Origin: an uncultured Pelagibacteraceae bacterium
Lineage (GTDB): Bacteria > Pseudomonadota > Alphaproteobacteria > Pelagibacterales > Pelagibacteraceae
Assembly: GCA_902513955.1 (NCBI GenBank)
Contig: CABXOW010000003.1
Location: 1 to 64,000, forward strand
Direction of reading: 5' to 3'
DNA: 64,000 nt
The notes under the pieces were generated by a model. It saw nothing but the letters and a program-made list of their open reading frames with translations. It was not told where the DNA came from and did no database searches. Shown one piece after another: positions 27,995 through 39,255 of the stretch. Position 1 is the first letter of the stretch. Each line of letters opens with the position of its first letter. A program made the position numbers and the translations under genes.

Positions 27995-29300
27995 CTCGTA
28001 ATCCGTTCATTTTAGATTTATCAAGAATAATATTTCCACCATGAGATTTAATGATGTCTGATGCTATAGACAATCCAAGACCTACGCTGGATTTTGACTC
28101 TGTTCTACCTTTGTCAATTTTATAAAATGGCCTGAATACATTTTCATGTTCTTTTTTTGGAATACCAGAACCGTTATCATCAATTATAATTAATAAATTT
28201 GTATTTTCTTTATTAAGTTTAATTTCAACTTTATTTCCATAATTTAAAGCATTATCGATTATATTATTTAAACATCGGTTAATTAAATTTTTTCTACCAT
28301 TTATGAAAATATTGGGCAGCAAATCTTTTTGAATATTTTGATTATTGTATTTGCTAACAACTTGCTCTATCAATTCTGATAGGTTAAACATTTCATCTTT
28401 TTCAATATAAGATGAACTTGTAAATTGAAGATACTCGTTAAGCATTTTTTCCATCTCATTAATATCTTCTGCTAATTTTTTAGCTAAATCTTTATCTTTA
28501 ATAAAAGCAATTTGCAGTTTCATTCTTGTAAGTGGAGTTCTTAAATCATGACTTATGCCAGATAACATTTCAGTTCTTTGATTTAGATGCCGGAGTATTC
28601 TTTTTCTCATTTTATCGAACTCATGTCCTGCTTGTCTTATTTCTAGAGCTCCTGATGGTTTGAACTCTTCTATTTCCTCACCTTTACCAAATCTTTCAGC
28701 AGCACGCGCAAGGTTAGTAATCGGTCTAGTTTGATTTTTTAAAAATATTAATGAAATCACCACCATTATAATTGCCGGAACAGTAATCCAAAGTGCAAAT
28801 ATTCTTGCCGATGAACTTGCCACTCTATCTTTGGGTACTAGAAATCTAAAGTAACCATTTTCATATTTTATTCTTAAGTCAATTAATTCTTTATAATTAG
28901 TAGTATCAAACCAATATTCTTTTGGGTTAAAATTTGATTTTAATTCTCGTCTTAGTGTTCTATCAATTGGACTAAACCATCTTTCGGTATATTTATTTTC
29001 AAAATCTTTGTTGTTAATAAGTTCTATATTTAGATCTATAAATAAAGAAAAGAGATTTTTTAATTCATCTTTGTTTGTTTTTTCATTATCATAAACTTCA
29101 ACAAACGTATTGATTTCATTTATTAATGCTCTAGTCATTCCTTTATTAGTTTTGATCCATAGACTATCAAAAAATACAATTGTTATAATTAATTGAAGAA
29201 CCAAAACAGGTACTGCTACAATTAAAAGTGCTCTGTAAAATAATCTTTTAGGTAATATTTTTTTTAGAAAATTATTCAATCCAAAGAACATATCCAGCAC
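27972..29300 (-). CDS. EnvZ-like sensor histidine kinase
   Basis: A 442-residue membrane kinase. Two membrane helices (about residues 21-46 and 168-190) flank a periplasmic sensor region of about 120 residues. A HAMP domain follows (RPITNLARAAERFGKGEE), then the phosphorylated histidine in SGISHDLRTPLTRM and the ATPase motifs NIIDNALNYG, DDNGSGIPKKE and GLGLSIASDIIKSHGG. It overlaps the response regulator gene by 29 bases. The signal is unknown. Osmotic or envelope sensing is suggested only by the EnvZ/OmpR-like architecture. Confidence 0.9.
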   Translation of the reverse strand: MLDMFFGLNNFLKKILPKRLFYRALLIVAVPVLVLQLIITIVFFDSLWIKTNKGMTRALINEINTFVEVYDNEKTNKDELKNLFSLFIDLNIELINNKDFENKYTERWFSPIDRTLRRELKSNFNPKEYWFDTTNYKELIDLRIKYENGYFRFLVPKDRVASSSARIFALWITVPAIIMVVISLIFLKNQTRPITNLARAAERFGKGEEIEEFKPSGALEIRQAGHEFDKMRKRILRHLNQRTEMLSGISHDLRTPLTRMKLQIAFIKDKDLAKKLAEDINEMEKMLNEYLQFTSSSYIEKDEMFNLSELIEQVVSKYNNQNIQKDLLPNIFINGRKNLINRCLNNIIDNALNYGNKVEIKLNKENTNLLIIIDDNGSGIPKKEHENVFRPFYKIDKGRTESKSSVGLGLSIASDIIKSHGGNIILDKSKMNGLRVKIFLPV

Positions 29301-29949
29301 CTCTTATTGTTTGTAAAAATTTTGGATTTTTAGGATCAATTTCAATTTTTTTTCTTAATCTTGTGATAATTACATCTATAGATCTTTCTTTATCAAGTTC
29401 AATTAATTGACCAATATCTTCTCTTGAAAATGTTTTGCCAGGATTGTTAATCATTTTTTCTAAAATTATTTTTTCTGTATTATTAATTTTAAATTCATTA
29501 TCATTTTTGAGTATTAAAAGTTTATTTAAATCAATTTTAATATTTGCAAACTCAATAATTCTTACTTGTTCAGTTTTTAAAGTTTTATCTAAAATATTTT
29601 TAATTCTCAAAATTAACTCTTTTGGTTCAAATGGTTTTGGTAAATAATCATCAGCTCCAGTCTCTAAACCCTCGACTCTTTCACTTGCTTCTCCTTTAGC
29701 AGTTAAAAGAATAATCGGAGTGTCTAATTTTTTTTTATGTTCTTTGATAAAGTCCAATCCATTTTTTCCTGGCATCATTATATCTAAAATTATTAAATCA
29801 AATTTTATAATATGGATTTTTTCCGATGCGTTTTCGGCACTATCTGCAGTTGTAACTAAAAAATTATTTTCATTTAAGTATTTTTTAACTAAAGATCTAA
29901 TTCCATCATCATCATCAACAACCAGGATATGAGCAATAAATTTATCCAT
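29272..29949 (-). CDS. OmpR-family response regulator
   Basis: A 225-residue regulator with a receiver domain (VVDDDDGIRSLVKKYL; phospho-acceptor in LIILDIMMPGKNGL; LTAKG and the lysine in DYLPKPFEPKEL) and a winged-helix DNA-binding domain (FSREDIGQLIELDKERSIDVIITRLRKKIE; TIRGAGYVLW). It is translationally coupled to the EnvZ-like kinase downstream and overlaps the MarR-type gene upstream by 8 bases, so the three are likely one operon. The target genes are unknown. Confidence 0.92.
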   Translation of the reverse strand: MDKFIAHILVVDDDDGIRSLVKKYLNENNFLVTTADSAENASEKIHIIKFDLIILDIMMPGKNGLDFIKEHKKKLDTPIILLTAKGEASERVEGLETGADDYLPKPFEPKELILRIKNILDKTLKTEQVRIIEFANIKIDLNKLLILKNDNEFKINNTEKIILEKMINNPGKTFSREDIGQLIELDKERSIDVIITRLRKKIEIDPKNPKFLQTIRGAGYVLWIE

Positions 29950-30379
29950 TTATAATTTTGCTTAACACATTATCAAAATTAATTACTTCCTCTGAATTTG
30001 AATTAAGTAATGCATTGTAAATCCTTTTCTTTTGTAGATCAAAAATCTCATTAAATATTTTCATTCCTTTTTCGTTTAAAAAAACATGCTTCACTCTAGT
30101 GTCTAGATCATCTCTTTTAAAAGTTACAATTTCTAATTTGATTAAATCTTTAAGTACTCTGTTTAGGCTTTGCTTCGTAACTTTTAGTCGTTTTAAAAGC
30201 TCTGAAATCGAAATACCCTGGTACATTGATAATAAGTGAATAACTTTATGGTGAGCTAAACCAATAGAATGTCTATCTAATACTTTTTTGGCGTCTGAAA
30301 AAGTTTCTCTGTAGCTAACAAATAATTTTTCAATTAAATCTTTTAGTTGTTCATCTTTTAAATATAAAAGTTCTTTCAT
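29942..30379 (-). CDS. MarR-family transcriptional regulator
   Basis: A winged-helix regulator of about 145 residues from the ATG at 30379 (MKELLYLKDEQLKDLIEKLF). The frame is open further upstream to 30427, so the start is uncertain. The DNA-binding region is YQGISISELLKRLKVTKQSLNRVLKDLIKLEIV, followed by the wing KRDDLDTRVKHVFLNEKG with the conserved DxR. It overlaps the response regulator gene. The ligand and targets are unknown. It is divergent from ilvE. Confidence 0.85.
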   Translation of the reverse strand: MKELLYLKDEQLKDLIEKLFVSYRETFSDAKKVLDRHSIGLAHHKVIHLLSMYQGISISELLKRLKVTKQSLNRVLKDLIKLEIVTFKRDDLDTRVKHVFLNEKGMKIFNEIFDLQKKRIYNALLNSNSEEVINFDNVLSKIING

Positions 30380-30449
30380 GATAGGTAAGTTATATTGACA
30401 TATTATAGATACAAAGATAATTTTCATTAATAATTTAAAAATTTCATAA

Positions 30450-31331
30450 ATGACACCGTACGATAAAAGATCTGGAAAAATTTGGTATAATAGTGAGTTA
30501 GTTGATTGGGCTGACGCTAAGATACATCTTTTAAATCATGGACTTCACTATGCCAGTTGCGTTTTTGAGGGTGAGCGGGTGTATGATGGCTCAATATTTA
30601 AATTGGAGGAACATACTTCAAGACTTTTTTATTCAGCAGAAAGAATGGGAATGACAATTCCTTACACTGAAAAAGAAATAAATGATGCCTGTAATAAAAT
30701 AATTTCAGTTCAAAATGTTGAAAATGGATATGTAAGACCTACTATTTGGAGAGGAAGTGAAATGATGGCAATATCAGCACAAAAAACAAAAATTCATGTT
30801 GCTATAGCTACTTGGGAATGGGGTTCTTATTTTGATCCAAAACTAAAAGTAGAAGGGATAAAGCTAAATATTTCAAACTGGCGAAGACCTGCACCGAACA
30901 CAATTCCTTGGGATACAAAAGCCTCAGGTTTATACATGATCTGCACTTTGTCTAAGCATGAAGCAGAAAAACAAGGTTATACCGATTCATTAATGTTAGA
31001 TTATGAAGGAAATGTTGCTGAAGCAACTGGAGCAAATATTTTTTTTAAAGATAAAAATGGAGAAATTCATACTCCAATTCCAGATTCTTTTTTAGACGGA
31101 ATAACAAGAAGAACAGTTATTGGAATCGCTAAATCAAAAAATATCAAAGTTCATGAAAGAAAAATAAATCCATCAGAACTCTCTAATTTTGCTGGTTGTT
31201 TTTTGACTGGAACGGCTGCAGAAGTAACACCCGTATCATGTATTGCAGAAAATCAATTTAAGGTATGTGAGACTATAATTGATTTAAACGAAAGTTATCA
31301 AGTTTTAGTAAGAAAGAAAAAAGTAGCTTAA
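30450..31331 (+). CDS. ilvE: Branched-chain amino acid aminotransferase
   Basis: A 293-residue fold-type IV PLP enzyme performing the last step of Leu, Ile and Val synthesis. Motifs are LNHGLHYASCVFEGERVYDG at the N-terminus, KASGLYMICTLSKHEAEKQGYTDSLMLD with the PLP lysine, and EATGANIFF. Length and family pattern are normal. It converges on pgsA, with both stop codons in one TTAA at 31328-31331. Confidence 0.94.
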   Translation: MTPYDKRSGKIWYNSELVDWADAKIHLLNHGLHYASCVFEGERVYDGSIFKLEEHTSRLFYSAERMGMTIPYTEKEINDACNKIISVQNVENGYVRPTIWRGSEMMAISAQKTKIHVAIATWEWGSYFDPKLKVEGIKLNISNWRRPAPNTIPWDTKASGLYMICTLSKHEAEKQGYTDSLMLDYEGNVAEATGANIFFKDKNGEIHTPIPDSFLDGITRRTVIGIAKSKNIKVHERKINPSELSNFAGCFLTGTAAEVTPVSCIAENQFKVCETIIDLNESYQVLVRKKKVA

Positions 31332-31912
31332 TCTTTTTTATCTTCTGACATAGCATGATCTATTCCTTTACGCATATAATCATACCCAGTGAAAAGAGTT
31401 AAAAATGCCGAAAGCCAAAGTAAAATAATTCCAATAGTTTGAGCATTATAATCTTGAAAATTAATAATCTTGTTTCCAGTTTCTCCAGATAATAGAAGAG
31501 CTATTGAAATCATTTGTAAAACAGTTTTTAGTTTTGCTAGATTTGACACAGGAAGTTTTATTTTTCCTTTAGCCAAAAATTCTCTTAATCCTGAAATTAA
31601 AATTTCACGTGTAAGAATAATTATTGCCGCAATAACCTCATAATGTCCAATGGTACCATCCATTACTAATAAGATTAAAGCAGTAGCTACAATAATTTTA
31701 TCTGCAATTGGATCCAATAATTCACCCAATTTAGACTCTTCTCCAAGCATCCGAGCTAACATTCCATCCAAAAAATCAGTGAATGAAGCTACTATAAATA
31801 ATATTAATGCAGTTAAATCTCCATATAAACCTGGGAGATAAAAAGCCAACACAAAGAAGGGAACAATTATTATTCGTCCGATTGTTAATAAATTTGGAAT
31901 TTTTCTAAGCAT
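31328..31912 (-). CDS. pgsA: CDP-diacylglycerol-glycerol-3-phosphate 3-phosphatidyltransferase
   Basis: A 194-residue membrane enzyme making phosphatidylglycerophosphate for acidic phospholipids. The CDP-alcohol phosphotransferase motif D-x2-D-G-x2-A-R-x8-G-x3-D-x3-D is visible around DFLDGMLARMLGEESKLGELLDPIADK. Four to five membrane helices are predicted. It is 2 bases downstream of uvrC, the usual neighbour. Confidence 0.95.
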   Translation of the reverse strand: MLRKIPNLLTIGRIIIVPFFVLAFYLPGLYGDLTALILFIVASFTDFLDGMLARMLGEESKLGELLDPIADKIIVATALILLVMDGTIGHYEVIAAIIILTREILISGLREFLAKGKIKLPVSNLAKLKTVLQMISIALLLSGETGNKIINFQDYNAQTIGIILLWLSAFLTLFTGYDYMRKGIDHAMSEDKKD

Positions 31913-31914
31913 AA

Positions 31915-33780
31915 TTATTCGTGAAAAAAATTATATATCTTTTTTGCAATTTTTTCCTCAACACCTTCTACAGACTTTATCTCATCAAAACTAGCAGACT
32001 CAACGGCTCTAGCTGATCCAAAATGGTTTAATAGTGCTCTTTTTCTCATCAAGCCAATACCATTAATTTGGTCTAATAATGATTTTTTAATTCCTTTTGT
32101 CCTTTTTGCTCTATGTGTTGTAATTGAAAATCTATGAGCTTCATCTCTAAGTCTTTGCATTAGAAACAAAGTAGGATCATTTTTCTCAAATTTGAATGAT
32201 TTTCCTTCGTAAAAAAAGGTCTCATTTCCACTATTTCTAAATTTACCTTTTGCAATAGCAATCATTGGTAAATCGTGCAATCCAAATTCATTTAGAACTT
32301 CTTTGGCTGAGGAATATTGTCCTTTACCACCATCTATTAATATTAAATCTGGCAATGTTAGGTAGTTTCCTTTTTCTAGCATTGCTCTTTTAAATCTTCT
32401 TGTTAAAACTTCTTTCATCATTGCAAAATCATCTTGTTCAATTCCTTTAGTTTTAATATCAAATTTTCGATATCTTTTTTTTATAAAACCTTCTTCACCG
32501 TATGTAATTAAAGCACCAACACTATTTGTTCCAGAAATATGACTGTTATCGTAAACTTCAATTAGATTAATTTCTGAAGTTATATTGAACTTTGTGTTAA
32601 TTTTATCTAGTAGCTCTCTGTTATTTTGACTTTCATAAAGTTTTCTTGTTAAGCTATCCTTTGCATTTTTAATTGCCTGATTAATTACTTTTAGTTTAGA
32701 TCCTTTTCTTGCAATCGAAATAGCAATTTTTTTATTTTCTTTTTCGGATAATGTTTTTTCTATCAAATTTTTTTCTTTAATAACTTCATTTAATATAATT
32801 AATTTTGGGACACTTTTATTTTCATAAAACTGTGAAACAAAAGAATTTAATATCTCTTGTAAATTTTCATCTGGATCGTGTTTTGGAAAAAAGGCTTGAT
32901 TACCCCAATTTTGTTTAGATCTATAAAAGAAAACTTGAATACAAGTTTTTCCTGACTCTTTATATCCTGCTATAACATCTGCTTCTATTAAGTTTGCCTC
33001 ATTAATTTTAAGTGATGATTGAATTATATTTAGAGATTTAATTTTATCTCTTAGAATTGCAGCTTTTTCAAAATCAAGCTCATTACTTGCTTTTTCCATT
33101 TGGATAGAGAAGCTTTTTTGAATTTTTCTATATTTACCACTTGAAAGAAATTCATCAGCAGCTTCAACTAATTTTGCATAATCCTCTTTACTAATTTTAC
33201 CACCACAAGGACCTGCACAACGTTTTAGATAATAATTGAAACATGTTTTATCTGCGGAAGTAACTTGTTGATCAGTACAAGACCGAAGTAAAAATATTTT
33301 TTGAAGAGTTTTAATAGCACTATTTACAGCCATTGCACTTGCAAATGGACCATAGTAACGACCAGATTTACTTTTTTTCCCACGATGTTTTTCAATACGT
33401 GGAAAATCATGATTAGATAAAAAAATATAAGGAAAAGATTTATCATCTTTAAGTAAAATATTAAATTTTGGTTTATATTTTTTTATTAAATTTGCCTCTA
33501 ACAACAAAGCTTCACTTTCATTTACTGTGGTCGTAACTTCGATCTTAAAAGTTTGTGAAAGCATTCTTTCAGTTCTAATGATGTGATTTTTTTCAGACAC
33601 ATAACTTTTCAATCTATTTGGAAGGTTTTTGGCCTTACCAATGTACAAGATATCCCCTTTATAATTTAACATCCTGTAAACGCCAGGAAGTTTTGGAATT
33701 AATGGGAGTTCTTTTTTGATTACTTCTTTTCCAAGATCAGAGCTTTTCATGACTTCTTTTTTTGGTAATTTGAATACCAA
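31915..33780 (-). CDS. uvrC: Excinuclease ABC subunit C
   Basis: A 621-residue nucleotide excision repair nuclease. The GIY-YIG domain begins [27 protein letters not shown]. The UvrB-interacting UVR motif is [21 protein letters not shown]. The RNase H-like catalytic domain has [24 protein letters not shown], and the helix-hairpin-helix is at the C-terminus ([21 protein letters not shown]). The 5' end overlaps folB by 44 bases. uvrB lies nearby on the same strand. Confidence 0.96.
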   Translation of the reverse strand: MVFKLPKKEVMKSSDLGKEVIKKELPLIPKLPGVYRMLNYKGDILYIGKAKNLPNRLKSYVSEKNHIIRTERMLSQTFKIEVTTTVNESEALLLEANLIKKYKPKFNILLKDDKSFPYIFLSNHDFPRIEKHRGKKSKSGRYYGPFASAMAVNSAIKTLQKIFLLRSCTDQQVTSADKTCFNYYLKRCAGPCGGKISKEDYAKLVEAADEFLSSGKYRKIQKSFSIQMEKASNELDFEKAAILRDKIKSLNIIQSSLKINEANLIEADVIAGYKESGKTCIQVFFYRSKQNWGNQAFFPKHDPDENLQEILNSFVSQFYENKSVPKLIILNEVIKEKNLIEKTLSEKENKKIAISIARKGSKLKVINQAIKNAKDSLTRKLYESQNNRELLDKINTKFNITSEINLIEVYDNSHISGTNSVGALITYGEEGFIKKRYRKFDIKTKGIEQDDFAMMKEVLTRRFKRAMLEKGNYLTLPDLILIDGGKGQYSSAKEVLNEFGLHDLPMIAIAKGKFRNSGNETFFYEGKSFKFEKNDPTLFLMQRLRDEAHRFSITTHRAKRTKGIKKSLLDQINGIGLMRKRALLNHFGSARAVESASFDEIKSVEGVEEKIAKKIYNFFHE

Positions 33781-34162
33781 CAGACGTACACTCTTTTAGA
33801 ATTTCGAGTTTTTCTATTTTAAGCATTATCTTGCCAATTCTTTTATCTTTAAATAGGATATCAAAAACATCTTCAGCAAGTGTTTCTAAAAAATTATAAT
33901 GTTTATTTTTAGTTAATTTTTTAATTAATTTAACTACTTGTGCATAATTTACGATAGATTTTATGTCTTTATCGCTAGTTGGTTTTTTATCTTCATAATC
34001 AATTTCTAAACTAAATTTTACTTTTTGAGGTTTTTCTTTTTCAAAGTCGTAATAACCTAATTTTAAATCTAAAGTTAATTCTTTAATTAGAATTTTCTTT
34101 TCGTAATTAAATAGACTTTTATTTTTGTCTATTTTCACAATTTTAAGATTATTCTTTTTCAT
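33737..34162 (-). CDS. folB: Dihydroneopterin aldolase-like protein
   Basis: A 141-residue tunnel-fold protein of the FolB/FolX family ([51 protein letters not shown] with the catalytic glutamate). It would cleave or epimerise dihydroneopterin in folate synthesis. It overlaps uvrC by 44 bases and the upstream reductase gene by 4, so it is in one operon with a FolM-like reductase. The family is divergent, and FolX is possible. Confidence 0.8.
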   Translation of the reverse strand: MKKNNLKIVKIDKNKSLFNYEKKILIKELTLDLKLGYYDFEKEKPQKVKFSLEIDYEDKKPTSDKDIKSIVNYAQVVKLIKKLTKNKHYNFLETLAEDVFDILFKDKRIGKIMLKIEKLEILKECTSVGIQITKKRSHEKL

Positions 34163-34911
34163 TCTTTCCCTATAACATCTGGTGTTTGCCAGTTTAAATT
34201 TTGTCCACTGTCAATTGCTATAACTTGTCCAGTAATAGAGCTGTTTTTAATAAAAAAGTCAACTGCATTACAAATTTCATTTACATCAACCTGTTTTTTT
34301 AATGGAGTTGCTAAATATTGTTTTTTGAAGTGTTTTTCAGTTTGTCTTTGATTTTTTATTGTAGGTCCAGGAGCTATTCCATTAACTCTGATATTTGGAG
34401 CAAAATTCATAGCGCTTGTTTTAGTTAAAGTATAAAGGCCAGTTTTACTTATAGTATAGGAAAAGAAATAAGGAGTGAGTTTAAACACTCTTTGATCAAT
34501 TATATTTATAATATTGTTATTTTTACCTTTAATGTTTTTTGAAAATTCTTTGGATAGTAGAGCAGGCGTTCTTAGATTTGTCCTTAAGTGTCGCCCCCAA
34601 CTATCGGTAGTAAAGTTATCTAATTTATCATTTTCAAAAAGAGAGGCATTATTAATCAAACAGTCAAAATATTTTAATTTTGATTTTGCAAATTTAATTA
34701 TTTTATTTACATCTGTTTCTTTGCTTAAATCTCCTTTAATTAGATATATCTTAGTGCCATTTTTTTCTAATTTTTTTTTTAAACTCTCAGCTGTAGATTT
34801 TGACTTGTAATAATGGATTAATATTTCTTTATTAGGGCCCGACAATTTCCTAGCTATAGCAGCACCTATCCTCGTTGCTCCACCAGTAATAATTATTTTA
34901 TTTGCTTCCAT
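34159..34911 (-). CDS. FolM/pteridine reductase-like short-chain dehydrogenase
   Basis: A 250-residue SDR enzyme. The cofactor motif is [15 protein letters not shown], where the arginine resembles the TGxxxRxG motif of pteridine reductases. The catalytic Tyr-x3-Lys is YTISKTGLY, and NNASLF and NGIAPGPT are also present. Its place directly before folB supports a role in reducing dihydromonapterin or dihydrofolate. It overlaps uvrB by 19 bases upstream and folB by 4 downstream. Confidence 0.8.
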   Translation of the reverse strand: MEANKIIITGGATRIGAAIARKLSGPNKEILIHYYKSKSTAESLKKKLEKNGTKIYLIKGDLSKETDVNKIIKFAKSKLKYFDCLINNASLFENDKLDNFTTDSWGRHLRTNLRTPALLSKEFSKNIKGKNNNIINIIDQRVFKLTPYFFSYTISKTGLYTLTKTSAMNFAPNIRVNGIAPGPTIKNQRQTEKHFKKQYLATPLKKQVDVNEICNAVDFFIKNSSITGQVIAIDSGQNLNWQTPDVIGKE

Positions 34912-37064
34912 TTTTTCTTACCTTTTTGTGCTCTTGTGCCCGGTAGACCCATAGTTGATCTGCCTTTTGGATAAATTTTATTATTTGTACTATATTTTTT
35001 TACTTTAGGGTTTAAAGTAATTTCTAATTCAGAAGCTTCTAGTTTTCTTATTTCGTCTCTAATTTTAGCTGCTTCCTCAAATTCAAGATTAGTAGCAGCC
35101 TCCTTCATTCTTTTGTTGAGTACTTTTAGGTGCTTTTTAAGATTACCACCAATGTTTTCATTAGTTCCAACTTTTACATAATCTTTTTCATAAACACTTT
35201 CTAATATGTCTCCAATTTCTTTTTTAATAGTCTTTGCATCAATTTTGTATTTTTTGTTATAGGCAACTTGGATAGTTCGTCTTCTATCTGTTTCTTTGAT
35301 TGCGTTTTTAATACTTTTTGTTTCTTTATCAGCATAAAGAATAACCTTTCCATCTAGATTTCTGGCCGCTCTTCCAATTGTTTGAATTAAAGAAGTTTCA
35401 GATCTTAAAAAACCTTCTTTGTCAGCATCTAAAATCCCAACTAATGCACATTCGGGTATATCAAGTCCTTCTCTTAATAGGTTAATACCAACCAATACAT
35501 CAAATACACCAAGTCTTAGATCTCTCATGATCTCAATTCGCTCTAAGGTGTCTATATCTGAGTGCATGTATCTAACTTTAATACCATTTTCATGAAGGTA
35601 TTCCGTTAAATCTTCTGCCATTTTTTTAGTTAAAGTAGTAACAAGTACTCTGTAATTTTTATCAATTACATTTTTACATTCATGCATTAAGTCATCTACT
35701 TGATTTTTAGCTGGTCTTATTTCAACTGGAGGGTCAATTAAACCAGTTGGTCTAATAACTTGTTCTACAAATTTATTTTTTGTTTGTTTTAATTCCCAAG
35801 GTCCGGGTGTTGCTGATACAAAAACTGTTTGGGTTCTCATGGCATCCCATTCTTCAAATTTAAGTGGCCGGTTATCCATACAAGAAGGTAATCTAAAACC
35901 ATACTCAGCAAGATTACTTTTTCTGGATCTATCACCTTTATACATCCCGTTTAATTGAGGAACTGTTACGTGACATTCATCAACAAAAATAAGAGTATTA
36001 TCTGGAAAATATTCAAATAGAGTAGGCGGTGGTTCTCCAGGTTTTCTACCAGATAAAAATCTTGAATAGTTCTCAATTCCAGCGCAAGAACCTGTGGCCT
36101 CAATCATTTCTAAATCAAATTTAGTTCTTTCTTCTAATCTTTGTGCTTCAAGTAATTTATTTTGCTCTTTAAATTTTTTTAAAGTAACTTCTAATTCTCT
36201 TTTAATTTTAATTATTGCTTGTTCGATTGTAGGTTTTGGTGTGATGTAGTGACTATTTGCATAAACTTTGATTACATTAAGTTCATTAGCCAAATCACCA
36301 GTTAGTGGATCAAACTCTTCTATTTTTTCTAATTTATCTCCAAATAAACTCAACCTCCAAGCACGGTCCTCTAAGTGTGAAGGAAAAATTTCAAGATATT
36401 CTCCTCTAGCTCTAAAGGTTCCTCTATAAAAATTTTGATCATTTCTTTTGTATTGAAGTGCTACTAAAGATTTTATTAATTCTTCTCTATTATAATCGTA
36501 ACCAGTTTTTAAACTTAAGGTCATTTTGCTATAAGCTTCAACTGAACCTAGTCCATAAATACAAGAAACACTGGATACAATAACTACATCGTCTCTTTCT
36601 AATAATGATCTTGTTGCTGAGTGACGCATCCGGTCAATTTGTTCGTTAATTGATGCCTCTTTTTCAATATAAGTGTCTGAGCGTGGAACATAAGCTTCCG
36701 GAGTGTAATAATCATAGTAAGATACAAAATATTCGACAGCATTGTCTGGGAAAAAAGATTTCATTTCACCATATAGCTGTGCTGCTAAAGTTTTATTAGG
36801 TGCAAGAATTAAAGCTGGTCTGTTAGTTTTTTCGATAACCTTAGCCATTGTAAAAGTTTTACCAGATCCAGTAACACCAAGTAAAACTTGACTAAGTTGA
36901 TCCTTATTAGCACCATTAATTAATTGTTTAATTGCTTCAGGTTGATCACCCGCAGGTTTAAAATCAGTTTTCATTTGAAATTTTTTTCCACCCTCAAGTT
37001 TTGGGCTAATCCCAGGGTTTTTATTTTGAATTTCAGTAATTAAATCTTGATATGTATTCTGCAT
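34893..37064 (-). CDS. uvrB: Excinuclease ABC subunit B
   Basis: A 723-residue DNA damage-recognition helicase. Walker A is [14 protein letters not shown], the beta-hairpin is [45 protein letters not shown], the DEAD-like box is FVDECHV, and motif VI is QTIGRAARN. The C-terminal UVR motif ([22 protein letters not shown]) contacts UvrC. About 35 residues follow it as a basic tail. It is full length. Confidence 0.97.
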   Translation of the reverse strand: MQNTYQDLITEIQNKNPGISPKLEGGKKFQMKTDFKPAGDQPEAIKQLINGANKDQLSQVLLGVTGSGKTFTMAKVIEKTNRPALILAPNKTLAAQLYGEMKSFFPDNAVEYFVSYYDYYTPEAYVPRSDTYIEKEASINEQIDRMRHSATRSLLERDDVVIVSSVSCIYGLGSVEAYSKMTLSLKTGYDYNREELIKSLVALQYKRNDQNFYRGTFRARGEYLEIFPSHLEDRAWRLSLFGDKLEKIEEFDPLTGDLANELNVIKVYANSHYITPKPTIEQAIIKIKRELEVTLKKFKEQNKLLEAQRLEERTKFDLEMIEATGSCAGIENYSRFLSGRKPGEPPPTLFEYFPDNTLIFVDECHVTVPQLNGMYKGDRSRKSNLAEYGFRLPSCMDNRPLKFEEWDAMRTQTVFVSATPGPWELKQTKNKFVEQVIRPTGLIDPPVEIRPAKNQVDDLMHECKNVIDKNYRVLVTTLTKKMAEDLTEYLHENGIKVRYMHSDIDTLERIEIMRDLRLGVFDVLVGINLLREGLDIPECALVGILDADKEGFLRSETSLIQTIGRAARNLDGKVILYADKETKSIKNAIKETDRRRTIQVAYNKKYKIDAKTIKKEIGDILESVYEKDYVKVGTNENIGGNLKKHLKVLNKRMKEAATNLEFEEAAKIRDEIRKLEASELEITLNPKVKKYSTNNKIYPKGRSTMGLPGTRAQKGKKKWKQIK

Positions 37065-37099
37065 TATTTATAAAACTAGTAGATTAATTTTATATTTCA

Positions 37100-38287
37100 A
37101 TGAGCATAATATCAGACAGTTTAAAAAGAATTAAACCATCTCCAACAATTGCTGTTACTCAAAAAGCTAGAGAATTAAGAGCTGCTGGCAAGGATGTAAT
37201 AGGTTTAGGTGCTGGTGAACCAGATTTTGATACTCCCAGCAATATTAAAAACGCAGCGATAAAAGCTATTAGAAGCGGTGATACAAAATATACTGCTGTT
37301 GATGGAACTCCAGCCTTAAAAAATGCAATAATAAAAAAATTTAAAAAAGAAAATAATTTAAAATATTCAGCAGAAGAAATAACTGTTGGAACTGGTGGTA
37401 AACAAGTTCTTTATAATGCTTTTATGGCAACTTTGAATAGAGGTGATGAGGTAATTATTCCAGCACCTTTTTGGGTTTCATATCCGGATATGGTTTTGTT
37501 AGCTGGAGGTAAACCAAAAATTGTAAAATGTAGTGAGACTGAGAATTTTAAAATAACTCCAAATAAATTAAGAAAAGCTATTTCTAAAAAAACAAAATGG
37601 TTAATATTAAATTCACCTTCAAACCCTACTGGTGCAAGCTATACTAAAGCAGAGATAATTAAGCTTTCTAAAGTATTAACTAAGCATAAAAGAATTCATG
37701 TTTTAAGTGATGATATTTATGAACATATTACTTATGATAAAGCAAAGTATTTTACTATCGCGCAAATTTCCAAATTAAAAAATAGAACTCTTACAATGAA
37801 TGGTGTTAGCAAATCTTATGCGATGACAGGATGGAGAATAGGATATGCAGGAGGTCCAAAAGAAATAATTAAAGCAATACGTAAAGTTCAATCACAATCA
37901 ACTTCAAATCCTTCTTCCGTAAGTCAAGCAGCTGCAGTTGAAGCATTGAATGGAACTCAAAAATTTATAAAAACAAGATCTAAAGAGTTTAAAAAAAGAA
38001 GAGATTTTGTAGTTAGTAGCTTAAATAAAATTAAAGGAATAAATTGTTTAACACCCAATGGTGCTTTTTACGTTTTTCCAAGCTGTAAAAAATTATTGGG
38101 AAAGAAAACTAAATTAAAAACCGACACTGAATTTGTTGAAAAACTTCTAGATAAATCAAATGTAGCTGTTGTTCAAGGATCTGCTTTTGGTTTACCGGGC
38201 CATTTTAGAATTTCATATGCTACATCTATGCAAAAACTAAAAGTAGCAATGGCAAGAATAAAATTATTTTGCGAAAGTTTAAATTAA
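37100..38287 (+). CDS. aspC: Aspartate aminotransferase (class I/II PLP enzyme)
   Basis: A 395-residue fold-type I aminotransferase. PLP binding is shown by LNSPSNPTGASYTKAEI and the lysine motif NGVSKSYAMTGWRIGYAGGP. The C-terminal RISYATS arginine binds the substrate carboxylate. The ALG-type N-terminus (LKRIKPSPTIAVTQKARELRAAGKDVIGLGAGEPDFDTP) matches alphaproteobacterial AspC/AatA, which may also use prephenate. It converges on trxB with stop codons sharing TTAA. Confidence 0.92.
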   Translation: MSIISDSLKRIKPSPTIAVTQKARELRAAGKDVIGLGAGEPDFDTPSNIKNAAIKAIRSGDTKYTAVDGTPALKNAIIKKFKKENNLKYSAEEITVGTGGKQVLYNAFMATLNRGDEVIIPAPFWVSYPDMVLLAGGKPKIVKCSETENFKITPNKLRKAISKKTKWLILNSPSNPTGASYTKAEIIKLSKVLTKHKRIHVLSDDIYEHITYDKAKYFTIAQISKLKNRTLTMNGVSKSYAMTGWRIGYAGGPKEIIKAIRKVQSQSTSNPSSVSQAAAVEALNGTQKFIKTRSKEFKKRRDFVVSSLNKIKGINCLTPNGAFYVFPSCKKLLGKKTKLKTDTEFVEKLLDKSNVAVVQGSAFGLPGHFRISYATSMQKLKVAMARIKLFCESLN

Positions 38288-39234
38288 TTTTTAGAGGATA
38301 AATATTTCTCTGCTTCAAGAGCAGACATACACCCCATTCCAGCAGCAGTAACAGCTTGTCTAAAAATCTTGTCTTTGACATCGCCAGCAGCAAAAACTCC
38401 TGGCACGTTTGTTTCTGTTGAGTCTGGTTTTGTTAATAAATAACCTTCTTTATCCATATTTAATTGATCTTTGAATAACTCGGTTGCAGGGTCATGTCCA
38501 ATAGCAATAAAAAGACCATCTATTTTTAATTCTTTAATGTCATTAGTTTTTACATTTTTAATTTTTAATCCTTTTACGTTTTTTGGCTCTTCGTCGCCAA
38601 CTACTTCTTCAACAACACTATCCCAAATAATTTCAATTTTTTTGTTTTCCATTAATTTTTGTTGAAGCAGTTTTTCTGCTCTTAGAGAATCTCTTCTATG
38701 AATTAATTGTACTTTTGAAGCAAATTTTGTAAGAAACATTGCTTCTTCAACTGCAGCATTTCCTCCACCTACAACTGCTACTGTTTTATCTTTAAAGAAA
38801 AAACCATCACATGTTGCGCATGCAGAAACTCCAAACCCTCTGAATTTTTGCTCAGAATCTATATTTAACCACCTTGCTTGAGCTCCTGTAGAAATTATTA
38901 TTGAGTCTGCTGTGTATTTTTGACCACCATCTCCAATCGCTTCAAATGGTTTTGATTTTAAATTTACAGAAGCAATGTGGTCTTCAATCATTTCTGTACC
39001 AACAGCTTTTGCTTGATCTCTCATCTGTTCCATCAACCAAGGTCCTTGAATTACTTCAGCGAAACCAGGGAAATTCTCAACGTCAGTAGTTGTTGTTAGT
39101 TGACCGCCAGGTTCTATGCCGTGAACTAAAATAGGTTTCAGCATTGCTCTTGCAGCATAAACTGCGGCGGTGTATCCAGCAGGACCGGATCCAATTATTA
39201 ACACTTTTGTGTGTTTAGTTGGATTTTGACTCAT
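38284..39234 (-). CDS. trxB: Thioredoxin reductase
   Basis: A 316-residue NADPH flavoenzyme that reduces thioredoxin. FAD motif LIIGSGPAGYTAAVYAARA, redox motif SACATCDGFFF (CATC), NADPH motif VVGGGNAAVEEAMFL and C-terminal FAD motif GVFAAGDVKDKIFRQAVTAAGMG are all present. It starts 21 bases from the divergent ELM1-family gene. Confidence 0.96.
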   Translation of the reverse strand: MSQNPTKHTKVLIIGSGPAGYTAAVYAARAMLKPILVHGIEPGGQLTTTTDVENFPGFAEVIQGPWLMEQMRDQAKAVGTEMIEDHIASVNLKSKPFEAIGDGGQKYTADSIIISTGAQARWLNIDSEQKFRGFGVSACATCDGFFFKDKTVAVVGGGNAAVEEAMFLTKFASKVQLIHRRDSLRAEKLLQQKLMENKKIEIIWDSVVEEVVGDEEPKNVKGLKIKNVKTNDIKELKIDGLFIAIGHDPATELFKDQLNMDKEGYLLTKPDSTETNVPGVFAAGDVKDKIFRQAVTAAGMGCMSALEAEKYLSSKN

Positions 39235-39255
39235 ATCAAAGCTATATAGTGATTA

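Noticed and set aside
30380-30427. N-terminal extension of the MarR-type regulator
   Set aside because: The first 16 residues have no family similarity, and the ATG at 30379 gives the expected domain start.
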